Below are positions 1 to 7,921 of a DNA stretch of 41,949 bases, piece after piece. Source of the stretch: Companilactobacillus musae (GTDB lineage Bacteria > Bacillota > Bacilli > Lactobacillales > Lactobacillaceae); contig NZ_BIFW01000006.1 in assembly GCF_003967595.1 (NCBI RefSeq), forward strand, positions 1 to 41,949, written 5' to 3'. The notes beneath the pieces are model-generated. The model was not told the DNA's origin and made no database searches. It was given only the letters and a program-made list of their open reading frames with translations. The translations under genes were made by a program, and so were the position numbers. The first letter of the stretch is position 1; the number at the start of each line of letters is the position of its first letter.

Positions 1-95
1 CCGAGCTTGGAGACAATTGCGAATTTCAATTGGCTTCAAGTCGTGTCCACCACGTTCCAGTGGCTCACAGATTTTTTTACGGACGACGCTATCTA
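1..95. repeat. Long-stem intergenic repeat, copy R1 (cut by window edge)
   Basis: This is the right-hand part of a dispersed repeat that recurs at 7866-7913, 11336-11499, 11553-11738, 19619-19702 and 27581-27747. The shared pieces are a tract ending GTGTCCACCACGTTCCAG, a CTCACAGATTT arm and the terminal block CGGACGACG. It runs up to the stop codon of the glutathione peroxidase gene. The left half lies outside the window, so the partner arm cannot be seen. Confidence 0.7.
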
Positions 96-566
96 TTATT
101 TACCCAATGCTTTAACAATCTCTGGCTCAATCTTTTCTGGCTTTGTTATTGGTGCAAAGCGTTCAATCACCTGACCATCGCGCCCAACCAAAAATTTAGT
201 AAAATTCCATTTGATTCGACCATGACCGACTGAATCTTTCAAATAAGTAAACAATGGATCTTCATTTTCTCCATTGACGCTAACACGTTTAGTCATTGGG
301 AAAGTCACTCCATAATGCATCTGACAATAATCACTAGTTTCTTTATCATCATCTAATTCTTGATGGAATTGATTGGAAGGTAAACCTAAGACTTCAAAGC
401 CTTGATCGTGATATTTCTTATAAAGTTCTTCAAGACCATTTAATTGTGGAGCAAATCCGCATTTACTGGCAGTATTAACAAACAAAACAACTTTGCCTTG
501 GTAATCTTTGAAATCAATTGTAAAACCATTCATTTCTGTTTCTGAGAAATCATATATCGTTGCCAT
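96..566 (-). CDS. Glutathione peroxidase family protein (thioredoxin-type)
   Basis: The 156-residue cytoplasmic protein has the usual length for bacterial glutathione-peroxidase-like enzymes, which reduce hydrogen peroxide and organic or lipid hydroperoxides. The peroxidatic cysteine is C36 in NTASKCGFAPQ. Q66 (LPSNQF) and W120-N121 (KWNFTKF) complete the catalytic tetrad. C81 in DYCQMHYGVTFP sits where thioredoxin-dependent plant and bacterial enzymes carry their resolving cysteine, so thioredoxin is the probable reductant (inference). The usual LPCNQF cysteine is Ser here. The start has an AAAGGATT ribosome site. It lies 16 nt after the HrtA-like ATPase gene and is probably co-transcribed. 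Symbols such as gpx or bsaA are used for the family. Confidence 0.93.
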   Translation of the reverse strand: MATIYDFSETEMNGFTIDFKDYQGKVVLFVNTASKCGFAPQLNGLEELYKKYHDQGFEVLGLPSNQFHQELDDDKETSDYCQMHYGVTFPMTKRVSVNGENEDPLFTYLKDSVGHGRIKWNFTKFLVGRDGQVIERFAPITKPEKIEPEIVKALGK

Positions 567-582
567 TCCAAATCAATCCTTT

Positions 583-1254
583 CTAATCTTGTTGTCTTAA
601 ATAACCATCACGCATTTCGTAAACATGATCGGTGGCAGATAACAAACGTGTATCGTGAGTTATCATGATAACAGCCTTTTGAGAATTGTGAGCAATTTGA
701 GCCAATAATTCTACTACTTGTTCAGCACGCTTAGAATCCAAACTAGCTGTGGGTTCATCCGCCAAGATAATATCTGGATTATTATACAAAGCTCGTGCGA
801 TAGCAGCCCTTTGTCTTTCACCACCAGATAGATTATTAGGATATTTATCAGCTACATCTTTTAAATCCAATATATCTAATAATTCTTTAGGATTTATTTT
901 TTTCCTACGTGAATGCGAAAATTTATTAACTAATTTAAATTGTTCATTCACTGTCAAAAAAGGAATCAAATTGGATGCTTGCAATACGAAACCGAACTTA
1001 TTAAAACGCAAATCAGTTTTTTCACTATCAGACATCTTTGTAACATCTTGTCCATTGACAAGTATTTGCCCTTGAGTTGGCGATTGCAATAATCCCAAAA
1101 TTGTTAAGAAAGTAGTTTTTCCGGAGCCAGAAGGTCCTGTTAAACCAATAAACTCTCCTCTATCCAAAACAAAATCGGTTGGATGTAAGGCTTCGAACAA
1201 GGTACGTCCAGAACCATATTGTCTATTCACATTATTCATTTCAACTAAATGCAT
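583..1254 (-). CDS. ABC transporter ATP-binding protein (HrtA/MacB-type)
   Basis: ATPase of a two-gene exporter. Walker A is GPSGSGKTT (residues about 40-48), the signature is LSGGERQR, Walker B is IILADEPTASLD and the H-loop is MITHD. The length of about 223 residues suits the LolD/MacB/HrtA class. The coding region overlaps the stop of the permease gene. An ATG at 1260 gives an ATGA overlap but sits one base from the GAGGGGG ribosome site, whereas the ATG at 1254 is seven bases away, so I chose 1254. The partner permease resembles HrtB of lactococci, so haem efflux is the best guess. No TetR-type HrtR regulator is visible in the window. Confidence 0.9.
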   Translation of the reverse strand: MHLVEMNNVNRQYGSGRTLFEALHPTDFVLDRGEFIGLTGPSGSGKTTFLTILGLLQSPTQGQILVNGQDVTKMSDSEKTDLRFNKFGFVLQASNLIPFLTVNEQFKLVNKFSHSRRKKINPKELLDILDLKDVADKYPNNLSGGERQRAAIARALYNNPDIILADEPTASLDSKRAEQVVELLAQIAHNSQKAVIMITHDTRLLSATDHVYEMRDGYLRQQD

Positions 1255-1256
1255 AA

Positions 1257-2318
1257 TCATTCCCCCTCAATTGCGGATAATGGGTCAATTTTTACTACTC
1301 GTCTAATGGATATTAATCCACCCATTAAAGCCATAACAACAATTGCCAAGGTCAATACGCCGTATGCTAACCAATTACTATAAAACGGTACCGTCTTGGG
1401 TAAGAATAGTTGCGTTGCTGCTATCAGAACTAGTGCCAAAACAGATCCTAAAATCGTTAGAATAAATATTTGATAAAATAGTGATTCTACAATTCTACCA
1501 GTCCTAATACCTTGCGCCCGCATAACACCATACAAACTTATCTTTTGAATCGTAATGATATACATGAAAATGCTTATGATCAAGAAAGTAATAATAATCA
1601 TCGCCACAATCATAAAGCTAAAGACTAAGACTTGGGCATTGTATCCTGGAATATGATTTATTAAATCTTTAATAGATATTTGAGTTAAACCAGCCTTCTT
1701 GATTTTCTGATTATTTTTAACAACTAAACCACTAATATTTTCAACTTTATCCGACCCATATTTTAAAGTCCGAAAAACGTCCATATTAGTGAAAATAACC
1801 GGTACGGCGAAGAAACTATTATTCTTAGTAATTCCTACAACCTTAAAATAATTAGAGCTACCATTGATCTTCACCCGGGAATTCATCTTAAATGAATCAT
1901 TCTCCAAGGAATTATCAATAACAACTTCTTTGTTATTTTTAGGTAAACGCCCTTCAATCAATTTAGGACTTATGAAACTATTCCAATCAACACCAAAAAT
2001 ATTAGTATTGATCTTCTTATCTGAATCTTTCAGCTGCGATACCACAGTCATCTGACCCAGCTCAGCAATATTTTTATCATCCGTATAGGATTGATATTTT
2101 TCTTTAGGAATCGTTGAAACCGTCAAACTCTTGTTAGAATAACTAGAAATTACCGCTGACTTTGCCTGCCATTGATCAACAGCCGTTCTGTTCTCTCGAG
2201 CCAAGCCGACAGCCAAGCTAGTTAAGAAAAAAACCAAATAACTAATTAAAAAAACCGTAAATACCACTAATAAATATCTTGTTTTATTATGCAGGATCTC
2301 TTTAATCGCTAAAAACAT
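1257..2318 (-). CDS. FtsX-like ABC transporter permease (HrtB-like)
   Basis: The 353-residue permease has the MacB/FtsX topology: one N-terminal membrane segment (YLLVVFTVFLISYLVFFLTSL), a large extracytoplasmic domain (about residues 45-230), then three C-terminal membrane segments. The N-terminus MFLAIKEILHNKTRYLLV and the following LAVGLARENRTAVDQWQ stretch resemble lactococcal haem exporter HrtB (from memory, not a search). The start at 2318 has AGGTGG six bases upstream. An in-frame TTG at 2342 would add eight residues but is less likely. It is followed by its ATPase with a short overlap. Haem export is an inference; peptide or lipid export is possible. Confidence 0.82.
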   Translation of the reverse strand: MFLAIKEILHNKTRYLLVVFTVFLISYLVFFLTSLAVGLARENRTAVDQWQAKSAVISSYSNKSLTVSTIPKEKYQSYTDDKNIAELGQMTVVSQLKDSDKKINTNIFGVDWNSFISPKLIEGRLPKNNKEVVIDNSLENDSFKMNSRVKINGSSNYFKVVGITKNNSFFAVPVIFTNMDVFRTLKYGSDKVENISGLVVKNNQKIKKAGLTQISIKDLINHIPGYNAQVLVFSFMIVAMIIITFLIISIFMYIITIQKISLYGVMRAQGIRTGRIVESLFYQIFILTILGSVLALVLIAATQLFLPKTVPFYSNWLAYGVLTLAIVVMALMGGLISIRRVVKIDPLSAIEGE

Positions 2319-2550
2319 AATTCCACCTACACTTTCATCCAATTACCCCTATTCATAATATATTAATCAAGTGATAACTAAACTAAATTAATTTAATATA
2401 TCTAAAATACCACCTTAAAGAGATTCCAACAATTTATTGAGCCTAAAAAATAATCTATCTTTTTGCTTAATTTAAATTATTTATATATAAATTTCCCTAT
2501 TTAAAGGGGGACTTAATTATATATGTTGTTTTATTATGAATAAATAAAAT

Positions 2551-2609
2551 AATAAGGCTGTATGATAAACCATCTGTTCAAATCAGAGAGCTTATTACAT
2601 AACCTTATT
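2551..2609 (-). terminator. Terminator of the orphan hicA gene
   Basis: The arms at 2551-2568 and 2592-2609 form an imperfect 18-bp stem on the minus strand, closing with AATAAGG/CCTTATT. It is followed by a T-rich run (TTATTTTATTTATT). It lies directly after the stop codon of the HicA gene. Confidence 0.6.
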
Positions 2610-2610
2610 T

Positions 2611-2814
2611 TTATATATCAGTAACTTTAATACCGGCTTGCTTCAAAATTTTACTTTCGATACCATGTTCAAGTTCCTTATCATGATGAATCGGAACCGG
2701 CAGCGTCACATTCGTAGTGGGATTATACATTTTCAAATGTGATCCATTTTGAGATTTTTTTACAAAACCATGTTGTCGTAATATCTTTACAATCTTTTGG
2801 GGTTTCATTGCCAT
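2611..2814 (-). CDS. HicA-family mRNA interferase toxin, no adjacent HicB
   Basis: The 67-residue protein is a typical HicA (YcfA-like, double-stranded-RNA-binding fold). The N-terminal helix KPQKIVKILRQHGF is followed by GSHLKM with the conserved active-site histidine, and then VPIHHDKELEHGIESKIL. HicA toxins cleave mRNA and are normally neutralised by an adjacent HicB. No HicB-like reading frame is visible on either side: the upstream 150 nt and the downstream 270 nt hold none. A second, complete HicA-HicB pair lies 3.2 kb away, and the two HicA proteins share most of their sequence. The start has a GAGGGGG ribosome site eight bases upstream. Confidence 0.85.
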   Translation of the reverse strand: MAMKPQKIVKILRQHGFVKKSQNGSHLKMYNPTTNVTLPVPIHHDKELEHGIESKILKQAGIKVTDI

Positions 2815-2963
2815 ATTTGTTACCCCCTCTCATATCTTCCATTGTACACAATAAAATAGTTTATGAGAAAGATTCGGCATACAAAAAACCTTAATTCATT
2901 ACTTTCAATACATCAAGAATTTTTCCTGTATATTTTGGTTTTGAATTAGGGCTAATTTATTAT

Positions 2964-4874
2964 TTATTTTACATCGGAAGCTAATACATATTCGTTAGTT
3001 GCGACACGATACATTTTTTGACCATTAACATTAGATATACGATCAACTTTTAAAGCAATATTATTGGCAAACTCACCAAGAACGTTGTTTTTTTCATCAT
3101 AAAATTTTGTTCCTTGATTAACATTAATAACAGTTACATCAGATTGATAAAGATTTCCTTCGTCTGCTTTTACCCATTCATCAGTTGCGACACGATAGTA
3201 TTTTTCACCGTTAATCACAGCAACCTGATCAACATACCAATCAGTTTCAGCAGCTAATCCACGATTCGTCACTAACTTATCATTACTGTGATAAAGTCTC
3301 TTATAAGAACCTTTGTAAACTCTCAAATAGTCGACGACTTTTTTATACTGGTAAGCATCATTGGCTTTGATCCATTTACCATCAGCAATCTGATAGTATG
3401 TTTGGCCATCTTTGGTCATCTTCTTGGTAACTTTGTAAGTCTTATTACTATCTACTGTTTCATTAAGTATGTTAGCACTGTTGTTGTAAACGTCGGCTTG
3501 TGTGTTGGTTGCAATATTTATTTCAGTATTAGAAACTACCGGATTATCACTATTATTGTGATTACTACCACTACTTTTCTTAGTATACGTTACTTTCTCA
3601 TTAGTAGTAATTGTCCCATCTCTATTAACAGTCGCTGTGACAGTCTTTTTATTGGCTGTATAACCAGACACTGCCGGTACAGTAACGGTAACGTTGTCTC
3701 CAAATTCTCCGCTGGCACTTACTGTAGGTACTAGTTTTGAATCTAGATTTGAAGGAATTGTAACATCGTATGTGTATTTTTGAGGGTTAGTGTACTCATA
3801 GCTATAAGTAAAGTCGATTGTTCCACCACTATGATCATTAATAGGAGTATTCCACAAACGATTATCTAAATTAGAAAAATAATTTATAATTTCTTCCCTG
3901 TTTCTAAAAGAAGCATCAGAAATGTCGGTATTTGAAATATTAGCTTCATCTTTACTAGAAATACTGTATTTTTTAATTTTCAAATCTGCATTCTCTGGGA
4001 ATACAGTACCTAGTTCACCATCTCCACTAATATCATCAGTTAGAGATCTTAGTGTATCATTGGGTTGAATTACATATTTAGATTCTACAGATTTATACTT
4101 TTTTCCAGTCGCATCAGTAACATTACGCATAACTGATACATTAATGGGTTTAAGCTTTCCAACATATACTGTTAGTTCATCTGTTGAACTATCTGCATTA
4201 TAAAAGCCTTTTTTAAAGATATATGGAGATTCGGAATCTTGATATTTAGAATCAAAATCATCTACCAGATTAGAAAAGTCCATTAAACGTCCTTTTCCCT
4301 CTACTCCTTTAGAACCTATCGTAATTTCTTTAGTGTTATTTTCAGTATCACCAAGATTCTTTCCAGTGTCACTATCTACGTAGTGTATTACCTTAGGAGT
4401 GAAAGCACTCAGATAAACATATAATTTATCTTCCTTATCACTGTAATCTGACCATAATCTTGAGGTCGATGGATCATAAAAATAATCAAGCTTAATATCG
4501 GGAACAGAATATTTTAAACCTTCACTATTTTGATTTATAACAGCGGGTACCTCCATGGCACCAATATTTATACTTTTATTACCTATTGGATTATCATTTT
4601 CATCATAGTCTTGATACCAACCTCCATTAATTTTAACCATATATGGAAGTTCTTTAACGTTATTTCTAGAAAAATCATTCTTCAGCGTTACTATATTATC
4701 ATCCAAAAGTTCATAGACTGGAAGTGGACCAGTTAACTCATCACCCCCATTAACTGTATCAACGAAGGTCTGTTTCTCATCATCAGCTTTAACATTCAAT
4801 TGTTGAAAAGAAAATAAAGATACCATTCCAGCAAAAATTAAAACCAAATAAAATATTTTTTTGAATTTTTTCAA
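2964..4874 (-). CDS. Secreted surface protein with MucBP-like and SLAP-type domains
   Basis: The 636-residue secreted protein has a signal peptide (KKFKKIFYLVLIFAGMVSLF, cleavage near NVKA), a long unrecognised extracellular region, then a mucin-binding-like module (about 385-450: YDVTIPSN...GYTANKKTVTATV...VTYTKK). After a Ser/Asn linker come three SLAP-type repeats (about 470-636) with NRGLAAETDWYVDQ, YYRVATDEWVKA and MYRVATNEYVLA. Such repeats hold proteins non-covalently to the wall in lactobacilli; there is no LPXTG motif. The start is TTG with GGGGGAG five bases upstream. The ligand is unknown; adhesion is inferred. It is monocistronic. Confidence 0.85.
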   Translation of the reverse strand: MKKFKKIFYLVLIFAGMVSLFSFQQLNVKADDEKQTFVDTVNGGDELTGPLPVYELLDDNIVTLKNDFSRNNVKELPYMVKINGGWYQDYDENDNPIGNKSINIGAMEVPAVINQNSEGLKYSVPDIKLDYFYDPSTSRLWSDYSDKEDKLYVYLSAFTPKVIHYVDSDTGKNLGDTENNTKEITIGSKGVEGKGRLMDFSNLVDDFDSKYQDSESPYIFKKGFYNADSSTDELTVYVGKLKPINVSVMRNVTDATGKKYKSVESKYVIQPNDTLRSLTDDISGDGELGTVFPENADLKIKKYSISSKDEANISNTDISDASFRNREEIINYFSNLDNRLWNTPINDHSGGTIDFTYSYEYTNPQKYTYDVTIPSNLDSKLVPTVSASGEFGDNVTVTVPAVSGYTANKKTVTATVNRDGTITTNEKVTYTKKSSGSNHNNSDNPVVSNTEINIATNTQADVYNNSANILNETVDSNKTYKVTKKMTKDGQTYYQIADGKWIKANDAYQYKKVVDYLRVYKGSYKRLYHSNDKLVTNRGLAAETDWYVDQVAVINGEKYYRVATDEWVKADEGNLYQSDVTVINVNQGTKFYDEKNNVLGEFANNIALKVDRISNVNGQKMYRVATNEYVLASDVK

Positions 4875-4972
4875 CTTTGCTCCCCCTAAACATAAAATAA
4901 ATACTCTTTAAATTAAATAATAACAATTATATTGAAATCTCTTTATTATTTATAATAACGCTTACTGCAAAC

Positions 4973-5005
4973 AAAAAGAACAGTCAAAAATTGACTGTTC
5001 TTTTT
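4973..5005 (-). terminator. Terminator after the Mor/membrane-protein operon
   Basis: AGAACAGTCAA pairs with TTGACTGTTCT across a two-base loop, with an A-run on one side and a T-run on the other. It could therefore stop transcripts from both strands. It sits 10 nt downstream of the membrane-protein gene. Confidence 0.85.
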
Positions 5006-5015
5006 CTAATCCATT

Positions 5016-5510
5016 TTACTTTTGATGTCTTTCACTTCTAGTTCTGGCATTATGAGTTAATTCTTCTGATTTCTTTTCCAAATCAACATTAAAGAATCCT
5101 ACTGCACCAGCTATTAGGGCAACAGCATTTCCTAACAAATAAATCCAACCACCCATAGCGAAAGATAAAATTGCTCCAGTATCTTCACCTACGGAATCGG
5201 CGACCTGCCCTTTTAAAACAAAGACAAATATCAAAGTAATAGCAGGCAATAATATTTTGATAATTTTATCGTATTTTTTCAAAGCATCAACATAGTTAGT
5301 AATCAAAACAATTATTGGCAAAGCTATCAATAAAGTCCCCAACATATAATTACTGTTAAAAATTATCTTATATCCAGGATATGTATATGAAGTAGCATAG
5401 GCCCCACCATTATCCTTATAGAAAGCTCCCAAAAAGAGCGCTACTACCATAATCAATGAACCTATAACATCTAAATTATCGAATATTTTTTTCTTCGTTT
5501 GTGCATCCAT
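5016..5510 (-). CDS. Small integral membrane protein of unknown function
   Basis: The protein of about 164 residues has four predicted membrane segments (VIGSLIMVVALFLGAFY; MLGTLLIALPIIVLITNYV; ILLPAITLIFVFVL; AMGGWIYLLGNAVALIAGAVGF) and a charged cytoplasmic tail ending TRSERHQK. I do not recognise the family. The ATG at 5510 has AGGGAG ten bases upstream; an ATG at 5519 and a TTG at 5543 are in frame but have poor spacing. It directly follows a Mor-type regulator gene, so the two are probably co-transcribed and the regulator may control it. The pattern resembles small regulator-membrane-protein pairs of Gram-positive bacteria, but I cannot assign a role. Confidence 0.75.
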   Translation of the reverse strand: MDAQTKKKIFDNLDVIGSLIMVVALFLGAFYKDNGGAYATSYTYPGYKIIFNSNYMLGTLLIALPIIVLITNYVDALKKYDKIIKILLPAITLIFVFVLKGQVADSVGEDTGAILSFAMGGWIYLLGNAVALIAGAVGFFNVDLEKKSEELTHNARTRSERHQK

Positions 5511-5543
5511 TTCAATCATTCTCCCTAAGTAAAATTTCCCCAA

Positions 5544-5795
5544 CTAACTTTCAATATGCTTCTTGATCCATCGCGGTGAAAACCCATATATATTGGAAAG
5601 CTCTCGAACATCTCTTTTATCAGGCCCATCATTCAAAAACTTTTCCAATTTCACACGGTCATATAACTTCATCGGCAGTTGTAATTGCGTACCACGAAAT
5701 TGGTCATAGACCTTGAGCATATTGTCTTCACCAAGCAAGTCCCAAAGCGCCTTGTATGATGGATGCAACACATCATAATTCACGTGCTCGGTCAT
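5544..5795 (-). CDS. Mor-type transcriptional regulator
   Basis: The 83-residue protein resembles the C-terminal half of the phage Mu Mor/C activator family. It has a YDQFRGTQLQLPMKLYDRVK dimerisation/strand region followed by a helix-turn-helix, RDVRELSNIYGFSPRWIKKHI. Short chromosomal versions are common in lactobacilli and usually precede small membrane-protein genes, as here. The start has a very strong doubled ribosome site (GGAGGAGAGGAGG). DNA targets are unknown. There is no phage gene nearby, so I read it as a domesticated regulator. Confidence 0.7.
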   Translation of the reverse strand: MTEHVNYDVLHPSYKALWDLLGEDNMLKVYDQFRGTQLQLPMKLYDRVKLEKFLNDGPDKRDVRELSNIYGFSPRWIKKHIES

Positions 5796-5944
5796 CTTTC
5801 TTACCTCCTCTCCTCCAATGTCTTGTTCATTACTAAATTAGCAAATAACGCCCGACACTGAAAGCAAGCGCCACAGTAAGAGTTTGATGTCGCTGGAAGT
5901 AAATTTTTATTGTTTGAAGTAATGAAAATGACAGATTTTAGAGT

Positions 5945-5977
5945 AAAAAAATAAGACCACACTTTTGATGTGATCTT
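5945..5977 (-). terminator. Terminator of the hicA-hicB operon
   Basis: On the minus strand AAGATCACA pairs with TGTGGTCTT (one G-U pair) and is followed by a T-run. It lies just after the HicB stop codon. Confidence 0.75.
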
Positions 5978-5980
5978 GAA

Positions 5981-6373
5981 TTATATTTCTAATTTGTTTT
6001 TCAGCGCTTCAGTCAAAATTGCCGAGAAATTTAACTTCTTCTTTTTTCCTAAAACCACTAAATACTCTGGAACAGTCACGTTCTTACGAACCGTTTTAGG
6101 ATTGTTGCGACGATATTCTTCCATGTCGATATAAACGACTGTCTTAATATCATTCTCTTTTGTTGAAATATCTTCTAACTTAGTTGCTTCAGGATAATCA
6201 GTTTTATCTTCAAGCATGATTCCAATTGCATCTTGAGCCATTAATAACGCATCTTTTAAGTTTTCGCCCTGCGTCCAGGTTCCATTATCAACATCAGGAA
6301 TTTCTACACTATAGCCCTCATCTTCTGGATGTAAAATTACTGGATATACTAAAATATTTTTCTTTTCGGTCAT
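5981..6373 (-). CDS. hicB: HicB-family antitoxin
   Basis: The 130-residue antitoxin has a degenerate RNase-H-like HicB fold at the N-terminus (KKNILVYPVILHPEDEGYSVEIPDV...GENLKDALLMAQDAIG). Its C-terminus, VPEYLVVLGKKKKLNFSAILTEALKNKL, is a ribbon-helix-helix-like DNA-binding segment, as in autoregulating HicB proteins. The ATG at 6373 has GGAGGT seven bases upstream. An in-frame ATG at 6400 overlaps the hicA stop but lacks a ribosome site. It is co-transcribed with the preceding hicA and shares its terminator. Confidence 0.88.
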   Translation of the reverse strand: MTEKKNILVYPVILHPEDEGYSVEIPDVDNGTWTQGENLKDALLMAQDAIGIMLEDKTDYPEATKLEDISTKENDIKTVVYIDMEEYRRNNPKTVRKNVTVPEYLVVLGKKKKLNFSAILTEALKNKLEI

Positions 6374-6399
6374 GACTTTAACCTCCATGTTGAGAATCA

Positions 6400-6588
6400 T
6401 TACTTAAGACCAGCCTTTCTCAAAATCGCATGTTCAATTCCCTTCTTCATTTCCCTAGCATGAATAGGGATTGGAATTGTAACTTTAGTTACGGGATTGT
6501 ACATTTTCAAATGAGAACCTTGTTGAGATTTTTCAATAAAACCATTTTGCTTTAAAAGTCTTACTAATTCTCTTGGTTTTATTGGCAT
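6400..6588 (-). CDS. hicA: HicA-family mRNA interferase toxin (paired with HicB)
   Basis: The 62-residue toxin has the HicA layout: KPRELVRLLKQNGF, GSHLKM with the catalytic histidine, and IPIHAREMKKGIEHAILRKAG. It is the first gene of a two-gene operon with hicB, the usual toxin-first order for this family. It is clearly homologous to the orphan HicA encoded at 2611-2814 (shared KSQxGSHLKMYNPxTxVTxPxPIH). The start has AGAGGAT upstream. Confidence 0.88.
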   Translation of the reverse strand: MPIKPRELVRLLKQNGFIEKSQQGSHLKMYNPVTKVTIPIPIHAREMKKGIEHAILRKAGLK

Positions 6589-6781
6589 ATTCTTATCCTC
6601 TTACGTAAATTTATTATACACATTAATACTTACTTTTGATATGTATTTGATTTCTTATATGAATAAAATTACGAAAGAAATGGAACTATAATGTATTATC
6701 ACAAAACTTTATTTTATGAATTATTATGATTTTTTCTCAGAACTAATTATTACTACTATATTTCTCTCACCACATGGTCAA

Positions 6782-6816
6782 AAAAAATAAGATCACGCAA
6801 TATGCGTAATCTTATT
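6782..6816 (-). terminator. Terminator of gpmA
   Basis: On the minus strand AATAAGATTACGCA pairs with TGCGTGATCTTATT (one mismatch) across a three-base loop, followed by a T-run. Confidence 0.85.
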
Positions 6817-6835
6817 AAATTAAACTAATCAAAAA

Positions 6836-7525
6836 TTAGTTAAGCTTTTCCTTACTTACAACGTTCAACTTATCATCCAAGTCATAAACAACTGGTTCAC
6901 CAGTAGCCATTTCAACATCCATGATATCTTCGTCAGAGATGTTTTCAATGTACTTAGTCAAAGCACGTAGTGAGTTACCATGAGCAGCGATGATAACGTT
7001 CTTGCCATCAAGCAACTTAGGAGCAATTTCGTCTTCCCAGAAAGGAATTACACGTTCCAAAGTAACTTTAAGGTTTTCACCACCGGGAACAATTCTTGGG
7101 TCCAAGTTTGCGTAACGACGATCGTTAGCAGCTGAACCTTCGTCAGTAGCCTTCAATAGTGGAGGTAATGTATCGTATGAACGTCTCCAGATATGAACTT
7201 GTTCATCACCATATTTTTCAGCTGTTTCAGCTTTGTTAAGACCTTGAAGTGCACCGTAGTGACGTTCGTTAAGTCTCCATGTCTTTGTTTCTGGAATCCA
7301 TAATTGGTCACAGCCTTCAAGAGCATAGTGCAATGTCTTGATAGCACGTGTCAATACTGATGTATATGCTTGATCAAATAGAATACCTGATTCTTTAAGA
7401 AGTTTACCAGCATTTTGAGCTTGCTTTACGCCTTCTTCACTAAGGTCAACATCAACCCAACCAGTAAATTGGTTTGATAAATTCCATTCACTTTGTCCGT
7501 GACGAATGAAAACTAATTTTGCCAT
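6836..7525 (-). CDS. gpmA: 2,3-bisphosphoglycerate-dependent phosphoglycerate mutase
   Basis: The 229-residue glycolytic enzyme interconverts 3- and 2-phosphoglycerate through a phosphohistidine. The N-terminal [10 protein letters not shown] carries the phospho-accepting histidine (H9). [12 protein letters not shown] and [10 protein letters not shown] carry the other active-site residues (Glu and the second His). The length and order match cofactor-dependent mutases used by lactobacilli. The start has AGAGGAT upstream. It is monocistronic, with its own terminator. Confidence 0.97.
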   Translation of the reverse strand: MAKLVFIRHGQSEWNLSNQFTGWVDVDLSEEGVKQAQNAGKLLKESGILFDQAYTSVLTRAIKTLHYALEGCDQLWIPETKTWRLNERHYGALQGLNKAETAEKYGDEQVHIWRRSYDTLPPLLKATDEGSAANDRRYANLDPRIVPGGENLKVTLERVIPFWEDEIAPKLLDGKNVIIAAHGNSLRALTKYIENISDEDIMDVEMATGEPVVYDLDDKLNVVSKEKLN

Positions 7526-7921
7526 TAATATGATCCTCTTTTCATTTCTTTAACAATATGTATTTTACACGATTTTGACAATAAAAAAAAGAGAGTGGCC
7601 CGCAATTTACAGTAAAAGTCTGAAAACAAATTTCTCTTTGAGGGTTTAAATATGCCTTCTCCTCAATCTATCCGATTGAATTGTTACCTTAGACTGGTAT
7701 ACCTAATATCTTATTTAAACTTAGAATTGAAAAATAACACCTATTAAGAACACACAGCATACATATTTGTATTCCAGTTCCCAATAGGTGCTACTATTTT
7801 TTTATTTAAACTTTATCCAACTAAAGAAATTTCCTATACTGCAGCGTTAATCACTAATGTTAGAAACCAATCTCCAGTTGGGAACAAAATCTCTGTGGAC
7901 AACGGCATCCCTCAATACACT
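7526..7921. other. Intergenic region of about 400 bp, mostly unassigned
   Basis: No credible gene is visible. AACACCTATT (about 7737-7746) and AATAGGTGCT (about 7782-7791) form a wide inverted repeat that may end the minus-strand transcript arriving from the N/Q-rich gene. The right edge holds the repeat remnant R2. The rest is AT-rich without recognisable structure. Confidence 0.4.
7866..7913. repeat. Remnant R2 of the long-stem intergenic repeat
   Basis: The left end (CAATCTCCAGTTGGGA...AAATCTCTGTGGAC) matches the left end of copy R3b (11553 onward). It is joined directly to the right end ACGGCATCCCT, which matches the right end of R3b. The whole interior, including the partner arm, is missing, as expected of an internal deletion. 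Confidence 0.65.
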
